Origin: Ignavibacteriaceae bacterium
GTDB lineage: Bacteria > Bacteroidota > Ignavibacteria > Ignavibacteriales > Ignavibacteriaceae
Length of the DNA stretch: 9,223 nt
Direction of reading: 5' to 3'
Assembly: GCA_025449775.1 (NCBI GenBank)
Contig: JANWIS010000175.1
Location: 1 to 9,223 of the forward strand
The translations under genes were made by a program, and so were the position numbers. The notes below the pieces were generated by a model. That model had not been told where the DNA came from and made no database searches. It saw only the letters and a program-made list of their open reading frames with translations. Shown in pieces: positions 1-6,586 of this stretch (position 1 is the stretch's first letter; the number at the start of each line of letters is the position of its first letter).

Positions 1-10
1 TGCATAATTC

Positions 11-15
11 AGGGG
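11..15 (+). promoter_or_regulatory. Ribosome binding site of the T9SS surface protein
   Basis: AGGGG lies 7 bases before the ATG at 23. It supports initiation at 23 (or at the adjacent ATG at 26) rather than at the third in-frame ATG at 35. Confidence 0.55.
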
Positions 16-22
16 TGAATTT

Positions 23-2878
23 ATGATGATCAAAATGAAAACAAAAATATTCAAATACATCTTTCTTTTAAGTTTAGTTTTTTTATCATCTTCACCGGGG
101 ATTTTAGCACAATTTATTCCTCCTCCAACTTTAATTTCTCCGGCAAATGGTTCAACAGATCTTACAGTTCCGATAACATTAGTCTGGGATCATGCATCGG
201 CCATTTCATATCATGTTCAGGTTTCAACAGATGTTTCATTTAACAACCTGGTAATAAATTTATCCGGAATTACCGATACTCATTATGAAATAAATTCCGT
301 CACTGAAAGCACAACATATTTTTGGCGTGTAAATGCTACATCTCTTGTCTTCACAAGCGACTGGTCTGAAGTCTGGAATTTTACAACAGCTGAAATACAA
401 TCAGTTCCTTTAGCTCCTGTATTAATTTCACCACCTGATGGAACAATCAATGCGTCATTAACTCCCGTTTTAACATGGACTTTTGTACCGGATGCAGATT
501 ATTATCAGCTGCAGGTTGCCGTAGATGTTTCCTTTAATAATATAGTATTCAATGATTCAACAATAACAGATGAATCGCAGCAGGTAAATGCACTTGATGA
601 AGAAACACAATATTATTGGAGAGTTAATGCAAGGAACAGTTCAGGAATAAGTAACTGGTCTTCAGTTTGGGATTTTACAACGATTCAGGGACAAACAATT
701 CCTTCGGTACCTGTTTTGGTTTCGCCTGCTAATGGTGCAACAAATATATCATTAAGTCCGGTTTTAACATGGAGTTTAGTTGCAAATGCTGACTATTATC
801 ATCTTCAGGTATCATTGAATGCTTCTTTTACTAATATAGTTTTTGATGACTCAATTATAACTACAGCATCCCGACAGATCAATTCACTCACCGAACAAAC
901 ACAATATTTCTGGAGAGTGAACGCACGGAATAGTGCGGGAACGAGTAATTGGTCTTCAGTCTGGAGTTTCACAACAGTTATCCAACAAACAATTCCTCCG
1001 GCTCCTGGTTTAGTTTCACCTATAAATGGTGCATTGGACGAATCGTTGTATCCGATTTTAACCTGGCAAAATATTTCTAATGCTGATTTTTATAGACTGC
1101 AGGTTGCAACCGATGGAACCTTTAATAACATCATCTATAATGATTCAACTATCAGTATCAACTACCATCAAATTGGTCCACTTGAACCGGCGACACAATT
1201 TTTTTGGCGTGTTAATGCAAGAAACAGTGCAGGTGTTAGTAACTGGTCTATTGTTTGGAATTTTACAACTGTAGAGGATGAAAACTACGTACCCGTTCTT
1301 ATTTCTCCGGACGATGGTTTAAATAACATGCCTCTTTCAATATTATGTGTGTGGGATTCAGTCAATAGTGCAGAACAGTATCAAATTCAGGTATCAACAC
1401 AGCCTGATTTCAGTACAACTTATATTGACTTAACTACAACTAAAACCTACCATCAAATTGAAAACCTGACTGGAGGCACAACTTATTTCTGGCGAGTACG
1501 AGCAAAGGTAGATGATAACTGGAACCTGTATTGTGCTGCTTGGATTTTCACTACAAGAATAAGTACTCCTACATATATAAATATAGATACAACAATTGGT
1601 TTTCCTTTTTATGAAGACATCTCTAATTACAGATCATCAGATTACAGGATAATTGGAATTCCTGGTACCAGCTACATCCCGATAGTTGATTTTCTACCCG
1701 GTGCATTAAATAGTGAATGGCAATCGTATTGGGATAACGGAGCGCCTTCTAATTATTTAATCAGTTATAACGAAAATAATTTTTTCTATTCAATTGGAAA
1801 AGCATTCTGGATAATTAATAAAGGTCCAATGCAAATTACAGCTACTATTGAAAGCGCCCCGATGAACAATAATGAAAATGTAGAAATACCATTACATACC
1901 GGATGGAACCTCATTACAAATCCATTAACAACCTCAGTTCCATGGGATTCAGTAAAAGCTGCTAACGGAATATCTGAACCTATTTATTCCTTTAACGGCT
2001 CATATAATATCTCAGCGATGCTATTACCATACGAAGGATTCTACTTCTTTAACTCTACAAACATGCAAATACTTGAAGTGCCTGCGAACATTTCAACAGG
2101 TAATCCAAATTCAAATAGTAATTCATTTTCAAAACTGATTGATGAAAATGGCTGGGCTGTGAACATACAATTAATTTCAGAAGATTATGCTGACAGTATT
2201 GCATGGATTGGTGTGTCATCGCTTATAAATAACGAGATAAATCACTTTGATATTCATAAACCGCGAAACTGGGGATCGGTACCAACAATATATTTTTTCA
2301 GACCTGAATGGGATGAAGACTATCCGTTTTTTGCAAGTGACATCAGACCGGTTTTTAATGAATCGGCAGAATGGTCATTCGAACTAAAATCCCCTGTATG
2401 GGAACCAGTAAAGTTAACTTTCAACTTGAATCAAGTTCCGGAAATGTTTGATGTTTATCTTTTCAATCCTGCTGCGAACATCTGGATTAATTTAAAAGAA
2501 AATCAAAATTACCCGTTCATCCCGGTAAAGCCGGAAACATCCTTTAAAATCATGATTGGAAAAAATCTAAAAGATAAATTACCTAATACGCTGCCAAATG
2601 AATTTATTCTTGGATACAACTATCCTAATCCATTCAATCAATCAACAATAATACCGCTAACAATTCCTGAAAAATCTGATGTTGAAATTGCGATCTTCGA
2701 TGTACTCGGCAACCAGTTGAAAACTATTTACAAAGGATCACTTGATGCCGGTCAGCATTGGTTCAGATGGGATGGAACCGGTGATAACGGTGATGTGGTA
2801 TCAAGCGGCGTTTATTTTTGCCGGCTTTATGATAATTCACAAACAAAACTTATGCGAAAGATGCTGCTGTTAAAATAA
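23..2878 (+). CDS. T9SS-exported surface protein with five FN3-like repeats and a type A sorting domain
   Basis: This 951-residue protein should be exported by Sec and then by the type IX system to the outer surface or medium. Residues 1-29 form a signal peptide: Lys-rich start, hydrophobic core near 11-24, likely cleavage after GILA. Residues 33-511 hold five fibronectin-III-like repeats. Each opens with a P-x-L-x-SP-x-(N/D)-G motif and closes with a YFWRV...W-x-F-(T)-T block; the closing threonines fall at 122, 220, 318, 416 and 511. Residues 512-856 are a less clear region that includes GWNLITNP at 627-634, a phrase I associate with secreted Ignavibacteria proteins. Residues 857-951 are the T9SS type A sorting domain, with NYPNPFN at 866-872 and a VSSGVYF motif followed by a basic, Leu-rich end. 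No catalytic motif was seen, so adhesion, structure or ligand display is likelier than enzymatic activity. The ATP-grasp gene follows after 34 bases; a functional link is not evident. Confidence 0.88.
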   Translation: MMIKMKTKIFKYIFLLSLVFLSSSPGILAQFIPPPTLISPANGSTDLTVPITLVWDHASAISYHVQVSTDVSFNNLVINLSGITDTHYEINSVTESTTYFWRVNATSLVFTSDWSEVWNFTTAEIQSVPLAPVLISPPDGTINASLTPVLTWTFVPDADYYQLQVAVDVSFNNIVFNDSTITDESQQVNALDEETQYYWRVNARNSSGISNWSSVWDFTTIQGQTIPSVPVLVSPANGATNISLSPVLTWSLVANADYYHLQVSLNASFTNIVFDDSIITTASRQINSLTEQTQYFWRVNARNSAGTSNWSSVWSFTTVIQQTIPPAPGLVSPINGALDESLYPILTWQNISNADFYRLQVATDGTFNNIIYNDSTISINYHQIGPLEPATQFFWRVNARNSAGVSNWSIVWNFTTVEDENYVPVLISPDDGLNNMPLSILCVWDSVNSAEQYQIQVSTQPDFSTTYIDLTTTKTYHQIENLTGGTTYFWRVRAKVDDNWNLYCAAWIFTTRISTPTYINIDTTIGFPFYEDISNYRSSDYRIIGIPGTSYIPIVDFLPGALNSEWQSYWDNGAPSNYLISYNENNFFYSIGKAFWIINKGPMQITATIESAPMNNNENVEIPLHTGWNLITNPLTTSVPWDSVKAANGISEPIYSFNGSYNISAMLLPYEGFYFFNSTNMQILEVPANISTGNPNSNSNSFSKLIDENGWAVNIQLISEDYADSIAWIGVSSLINNEINHFDIHKPRNWGSVPTIYFFRPEWDEDYPFFASDIRPVFNESAEWSFELKSPVWEPVKLTFNLNQVPEMFDVYLFNPAANIWINLKENQNYPFIPVKPETSFKIMIGKNLKDKLPNTLPNEFILGYNYPNPFNQSTIIPLTIPEKSDVEIAIFDVLGNQLKTIYKGSLDAGQHWFRWDGTGDNGDVVSSGVYFCRLYDNSQTKLMRKMLLLK
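119..1555 (+). repeat. Five tandem ~294-base FN3-like coding repeats
   Basis: The repeats end near 388, 682, 976, 1270 and 1555, which gives periods of 294, 294, 294 and 285 bases. Repeats 2, 3 and 4 are the most alike; their closing blocks share a WRVNARNS core followed by SNWS. Repeats 1 and 5 are more diverged. The array is in-frame, so unequal recombination could change repeat number without breaking the gene. Confidence 0.85.
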
Positions 2879-2912
2879 AATCTAAATCATTAAATAAAAT
2901 TAATAAACTATT

Positions 2913-4217
2913 ATGAAAAATAATTCGTTACAATATATCGATACCACCGTACCAGTAGTTATACTAAACTCAGGATTGTACGATGGACTCGGAATTCTTC
3001 GCAGTCTTGGAAAACTTGGTGTGCAGGCTTATGTAGTAACCCCATCACTACAACTTCCAGTTGTCTCTTCAAAATTTTGTAAAGGAATTTTCACCTGGAA
3101 TTTTCATAATGAGCCAGGAGAATCAACAGTTGAGTTTTTACAGAATGTAAGCAACAATTTTAATTGCAAGCCTGTTCTGATGTACACAAACGATGAAATA
3201 ATGCTCTTCGTTCAGAAATATGGCGAACTTTTGAAGGAATGGTTTTTGTTTTCTCAGATAAGCACTGAACTTGCCTGGAGTTTGTACAGTAAAAAAGAAA
3301 TGTTTTTTCTTGCTAGCAAAAATAACATCCCTGTACCGAGATCTTTCTTTCCTCAATCAAGTGAACATTTATCTAAAATGGCCGACCATCTGAATTTTCC
3401 CCTTCTTCTTAAAGGGATTGATGGTGTTCTGATGGATAAATACGAGGGAAAAAAAATGATGGCAAATAATAAAACCGAACTGCTCGAATATTATGAAGCA
3501 ATAGAATATCCTGACACACCGAATGTTATAATCCAGGAATATATTCCTCGTGATGATAATTCACATTGGATCTTCGATGGTTATTTCAACGAACAATCCG
3601 ATTGTTTGGTTGAGTTTACTGGAAAAAAATTAAGACAATATCCTCCGCATTTCGGAATGACTACTTACGGAGTTTGCAAGAAAAATGAAAACCTGTCAGC
3701 CATTTCGAAGAATTTCATGAAGACGGTCGGCTATAAAGGAATTGTTGGAATGGATTATTGTTATGATATCCGTGATCAACGGTATAAAGTTGTTGATGTG
3801 AACATTCGAATTGCAGCTAACTTCCGTTTATTTGTAGGTACAAATGGTGTTGATGTTGCACAGGCACAATATCTTGATCTTACCGGACAGAAAGTCCCCG
3901 ATACTACATTCCGGGAAGAAAGAAAATGGATTGTTGAAGATAAAGATCTGTTAGCAAGCTATCATTATATCCGTGAAGGCAGCCTGACAATCTGGTCGTG
4001 GATGCGTTCAATATTTGGTATCAGGGAACTCGGTTATTTTAATTTTTGGGATCAGCTGCCATTCTGGCGAATGATCTGGAATCACATCAAACGTCATCTT
4101 ACAAGATTCGAAAAACAAAATGCATTTGAAATCGCTATGGACAAACGCAATACGACAATTCAAATTGTTCAGGAAAAAAATATTATTCAAAATATGAGCA
4201 AGGAGTTATTACTATGA
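2913..4217 (+). CDS. ATP-grasp enzyme, carboxylate-amine ligase type
   Basis: This 434-residue cytoplasmic protein resembles the predicted ATP-grasp enzymes of the COG3919 kind, which join a carboxylate to an amine or similar nucleophile through an acyl-phosphate. Residues ~13-110 look like the N-terminal Rossmann-like pre-ATP-grasp domain (VVILNSG followed by a G-L-G turn). The ATP-grasp fold spans about 120-330: FPLLLKG with Lys167 as a candidate ATP-binding lysine, VIIQEYIP at 205-212 as the hinge strand, and DVNIR at 295-299 in place of the usual E-x-N-x-R metal-binding motif. Asp295 and Asn297 remain, so activity is plausible. Residues ~360-400 are rich in Trp, Phe and Ile, suggesting a membrane-facing or partner-binding tail. 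The stop overlaps the start of the next gene (ATGA), so the two products are probably made together. The substrate is unknown. No strong Shine-Dalgarno precedes the start; the ATG at 2913 is the first in the frame. Confidence 0.8.
   Translation: MKNNSLQYIDTTVPVVILNSGLYDGLGILRSLGKLGVQAYVVTPSLQLPVVSSKFCKGIFTWNFHNEPGESTVEFLQNVSNNFNCKPVLMYTNDEIMLFVQKYGELLKEWFLFSQISTELAWSLYSKKEMFFLASKNNIPVPRSFFPQSSEHLSKMADHLNFPLLLKGIDGVLMDKYEGKKMMANNKTELLEYYEAIEYPDTPNVIIQEYIPRDDNSHWIFDGYFNEQSDCLVEFTGKKLRQYPPHFGMTTYGVCKKNENLSAISKNFMKTVGYKGIVGMDYCYDIRDQRYKVVDVNIRIAANFRLFVGTNGVDVAQAQYLDLTGQKVPDTTFREERKWIVEDKDLLASYHYIREGSLTIWSWMRSIFGIRELGYFNFWDQLPFWRMIWNHIKRHLTRFEKQNAFEIAMDKRNTTIQIVQEKNIIQNMSKELLL
4201..4205 (+). promoter_or_regulatory. 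Ribosome binding site inside the ATP-grasp gene end
   Basis: AGGAG lies 8 bases before the ATG at 4214, within the last codons of the ATP-grasp gene. It supports the overlapping start of the membrane protein at 4214 (the ATG at 4217 is an alternative one codon later). Confidence 0.6.
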
Positions 4218-4912
4218 TGAATGAAAAAAAAGTTACCATTTTCAATCACGATCATAATTCGTTAGTAAGTCTAAGTGAATTTCTTTTGGATAAAATTAAA
4301 ACTTCGAGGTTTTGGTTTACAGTAACCTTATGCTCACTGATCAGTATTACTGTAATGGCAGGATTATTAATTCTAGGTCAAATCACCGGAATTACTCTAC
4401 GATCCTTGACAATTGATCCAGCCGATATAGATCTCAGACCAGCATACATCGGTATGCTATCACACTTTGGAATTATGTTATGGTCTGCAACAGCAGCAAT
4501 CTGTTTCTTCGCAACAAAATTAATAAATAGATCCGTTGAAGCTTCACGTTTCCTATTGGTTTCAGGTATCGTCTGTTCAGTGCTTTTGTTTGATGATGCT
4601 CTTTTGCTTCACGACAGAGTGTTCCCTGTAGTGTTTAAAATTCCTGAAACTTTAGTTTACCTTTGTTACATAGGTTTAATACTAGCATATTTTTTCAGAT
4701 TTATTCACACAATCCGAATGACGGAATACCGTCTTCTTTTTATAGCAAGCTCACTGTTTTGTATTTCGATTTTAATGGATAGCATTCTTCCGCTAACCTC
4801 AATTGAAACATTTATTGAAGATGGATTGAAGTTCACAGGAATATTATTCTGGTCGGCATATTTCATTAGCACGGCTTCATCGTGGGTATCAAATCATGTG
4901 GTAATTGAATAA
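4214..4912 (+). CDS. Six-helix integral membrane protein of unknown family
   Basis: I do not recognise this 232-residue protein. It appears to have six membrane helices, near 34-57, 80-103, 112-130, 146-165, 172-192 and 204-226, after a polar N-terminus of about 30 residues. Charged residues sit at or near membrane ends: Asp127, Asp128, His133 and Asp134 around the third helix (FDDALLLHD), His84 in the second, and Glu202, Asp203 and Lys206 at the start of the sixth (EDGLKFTG). Such a pattern can belong to a membrane-embedded metal-dependent enzyme or to an ion or proton path; neither is shown here. The gene overlaps the ATP-grasp gene by four bases (ATGA) and has its own AGGAG site, so equimolar production and a shared job, such as membrane handling of the ligase substrate or product, are plausible inferences. 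Confidence 0.75.
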   Translation: MMNEKKVTIFNHDHNSLVSLSEFLLDKIKTSRFWFTVTLCSLISITVMAGLLILGQITGITLRSLTIDPADIDLRPAYIGMLSHFGIMLWSATAAICFFATKLINRSVEASRFLLVSGIVCSVLLFDDALLLHDRVFPVVFKIPETLVYLCYIGLILAYFFRFIHTIRMTEYRLLFIASSLFCISILMDSILPLTSIETFIEDGLKFTGILFWSAYFISTASSWVSNHVVIE

Positions 4913-4955
4913 CCGTGTTCAGATAAAAAATGTTAATGAACAAATTAAAAACTTT

Positions 4956-4961
4956 AAGGAG
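4956..4961 (+). promoter_or_regulatory. Ribosome binding site of the tethered exported protein
   Basis: AAGGAG lies 8 bases before the ATG at 4970, a strong Shine-Dalgarno that fixes this start. Confidence 0.75.
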
Positions 4962-4969
4962 ATGAAGAG

Positions 4970-5530
4970 ATGAAACAAAAATCAGTAATTAATCATACTA
5001 AATATTTTTTGAAAAGCTGGGTTGTTATGTTATTCTCATTTACTCTGATGATAGTACAACCGGTAATTCCACAATCAACATCTGGTGACAAAGAAGGTGA
5101 TATCGCCGAGAATGTAAAATTCACGGTTATAAATAAGAAGATTTACATTAATTATGATCTGCCTGGCAATTCAAATCAGCTTTATGATGTATCGCTGATA
5201 CTAAAAAGAATTAGCAATTCAGAAGCCGTATATGAACCGATAACAGTTTCAGGAGATATTGGTGAAGGACGTCATGGCGGAAAAAACAAACTGATTACCT
5301 GGGATATGCAAAAAGATTTTCCAGGAGGTCTTTCAGGTGAAGATTTTTACTTTGTTGTCCGTGCAGAGAAAATAACTGAAGAATCCAATCTATTAATGTG
5401 GGCAGGAATAGGTCTGGCAACAGTTGCAGCCGTTGTAACATATGTTGTAGTTGGCGGAGCTGAAACCGAATCCTCAGAACAGGATCCGGGTGGTAGTGGT
5501 TCATTTCCACCCCCTCCGGGGAGACCATGA
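4970..5530 (+). CDS. Exported beta-domain protein with C-terminal membrane anchor and Pro/Gly tail
   Basis: This 186-residue protein is hypothetical. Residues ~11-35 form a signal peptide or N-terminal anchor (hydrophobic WVVMLFSFTLMIV core). Residues ~48-135 look like a compact beta-sandwich, with alternating strands (KIYINYDL, YDVSLIL) and a GDIG...GGKNKLITWD turn at 95-112, followed by DFYFVVRAEK. I recall similar domains in exported Bacteroidota/Ignavibacteria proteins but cannot name the family. Residues 141-163 form a clear hydrophobic helix, and the last ~23 residues are acidic, then Gly/Ser-rich, ending in PPPPGRP. The expected topology is the beta domain in the periplasm, held by the second helix, with the short tail in the cytoplasm if the signal peptide is cleaved. 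It lies 57 bases after the membrane protein and 72 bases before the frameshifted gene. A role as a periplasmic sensor or scaffold is speculation. Confidence 0.72.
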   Translation: MKQKSVINHTKYFLKSWVVMLFSFTLMIVQPVIPQSTSGDKEGDIAENVKFTVINKKIYINYDLPGNSNQLYDVSLILKRISNSEAVYEPITVSGDIGEGRHGGKNKLITWDMQKDFPGGLSGEDFYFVVRAEKITEESNLLMWAGIGLATVAAVVTYVVVGGAETESSEQDPGGSGSFPPPPGRP

Positions 5531-5589
5531 ATGAAGAGACGATGAAATAATAATATCGAAGAACAGATGAGTCAATAATTTATTTTTTT

Positions 5590-5595
5590 AAGGAG
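5590..5595 (+). promoter_or_regulatory. Ribosome binding site of the frameshifted gene
   Basis: AAGGAG lies 7 bases before the ATG at 5603. A strong site here argues that the gene starting at 5603 is or recently was translated, which makes its early stop at 5792 notable. Confidence 0.7.
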
Positions 5596-5602
5596 AGATT
5601 TT

Positions 5603-6108
5603 ATGAAAAATGTTAACTCGAATAATAATGCTATTGGAATGGGCCTCAATAAATATTTGCTCAATGACAAAACAGAAATCTTTATAGATGGTAATGTTAT
5701 TCAAACTTATCAGCAGGGGAATAATATTTTTATTACAACTAAGCTTGAGCAAACAAGTAAGGAAGAATTTCAAAATGCCAAAAAAAAAGTTTAAACAGAA
5801 TTTTTGATAGAGGTTTTGCTGTAAAAGGTACCATTGAACCGGGAATTCAACGGATGTATTTACGGTATGGTAATTCAGCAGATGATTCACGCCGCAGAAA
5901 TTTTACTTCTACACAGATGTTCTTCACAGCAGGAGCAGTGATGAATTCATCTTTTCCGATCTCAGCTGAAGACAACACACAATCATTTCCTGTAGAAACA
6001 AAATATTCTTTCTCCTCAGTTTCAAACCGTACAAATTATTTTTTAGGAGACTTCAAATATGAAATAAATAGTTACTGTTTACCGGAATTAGTTAAATCCG
6101 GTTTATAA
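5603..6108 (+). pseudogene. Unrecognised gene interrupted by a -1 frameshift at an A9 run
   Basis: Translation from 5603 gives 63 residues and stops at 5792-5794, just after the run of nine A at 5780-5788. One step back (-1) at that run enters a frame open from 5761 to the stop at 6106-6108, giving a continuous product of about 168 residues. The post-shift peptide reads as ordinary protein at once (SLNRIFDRGFAVKGTIEPG), well before the first Met of that frame at 5854, which has no ribosome site. This favours one gene over two. No signal peptide, membrane helix or known motif was found; the first part looks strand-rich with a Lys/Glu-rich helix at the junction, the second Ser/Asn/Phe-rich. It ends 23 bases before the RsbT-like gene, so a role in the same signalling path is possible. 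Three readings remain: a true broken gene, programmed or transcriptional slippage, or a sequencing error in a homopolymer. Confidence 0.6.
5780..5788 (+). other. A9 homopolymer at the frameshift point
   Basis: Nine A residues follow GCC and precede GTT TAA in the zero frame. The run contains A-AAA-AAG-like slippery context, of the kind known from dnaX and IS3-family frameshifting. Both frames are open across 5761-5791, so the shift must lie in this short overlap, and the A run is the obvious place. No strong downstream stem-loop was identified by eye. Confidence 0.7.
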
Positions 6109-6131
6109 TTTTTAGAAATCAACGAAGAATT

Positions 6132-6533
6132 ATGTTTAGCGGAGCCATATCGGTCAGGATACTTTCTGAGGACCATATACTTGCCGTTCGATCCAAAGCA
6201 AGATGGTTTGCAGAAAAAATTGGTTTTAATATTGCTGCAGCCAATGTTTTATCCGTTATAATTTCCGAAACGGCGAGATTGATTTTTTCGAAAACAAAAT
6301 ATGGAAGGATGGATATTTTTTCCGTCAACAATCAAACAAAAAGAGGAATTGCGGTTATGGCTATCATAGAAGAAATGGAGAGAGATAATGCTGAAATAAG
6401 AGGTTATGCAAAACAGGAAATTATCAGACGGACTGACCTGGGAAAATTGGTTTCTAAAAAAATAATTGACGAATATAAAACTTTTCCCGGTGCTAATAAT
6501 GATACCCTGATGCAATTCATTAAATGGGTTTAA
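6132..6533 (+). CDS. RsbT-like GHKL protein with degenerate ATP-binding boxes
   Basis: This 133-residue cytoplasmic protein has the length and layout of RsbT, the serine kinase that phosphorylates STAS proteins and activates the RsbU phosphatase in stressosome pathways. Matching landmarks are VRILSEDHILAVR (8-20), AEKIGF (27-32), ISETARLI (44-51), RGIAVMAI (71-78), KKIIDEY (109-115) and the end IKWV (130-133). Yet the ATP site looks lost. The N-box SELARNI is SETARLI, with Leu50 where the metal-binding Asn should be. The G1 box (ED-x-G-x-G) is replaced by EEMERDN (80-86). The Gly-rich G2 box is DLGKLVSK (102-109). The fold and the frame look preserved, so this may be a non-catalytic binding or regulatory protein rather than a dead gene. 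No alternative start exists upstream, and no clear Shine-Dalgarno was seen. The PAS-PAS kinase starts 53 bases on. No STAS, RsbU or sigma factor gene is in the window. Confidence 0.72.
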   Translation: MFSGAISVRILSEDHILAVRSKARWFAEKIGFNIAAANVLSVIISETARLIFSKTKYGRMDIFSVNNQTKRGIAVMAIIEEMERDNAEIRGYAKQEIIRRTDLGKLVSKKIIDEYKTFPGANNDTLMQFIKWV

Positions 6534-6586
6534 TTCTAAAAAGCTTGGCAATCAGTAAGAGCTTCATATAATAATTTGTAGTTGAA

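Noticed and set aside
4916..4942. TGTTCA/TGAACA inverted repeat after the membrane protein
   Set aside because: Only 6 bp with a 15-base loop and no T run; expected by chance in sequence this AT-rich.
5588..5890. 100-codon open frame on the minus strand across the frameshift region
   Set aside because: Its Phe/Leu/Ile-rich translation is what AT-rich antisense produces. The plus strand has a strong ribosome site and protein-like sequence.
5854..6108. Independent 84-codon gene starting at the ATG at 5854
   Set aside because: No ribosome site precedes it, and protein-like sequence in the same frame continues upstream to the A9 run, so it is better read as the second part of the gene from 5603.
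6249..6551. 100-codon minus-strand frame opposite the RsbT-like gene
   Set aside because: The plus-strand frame aligns along its full length with RsbT; the antisense shows no family features.
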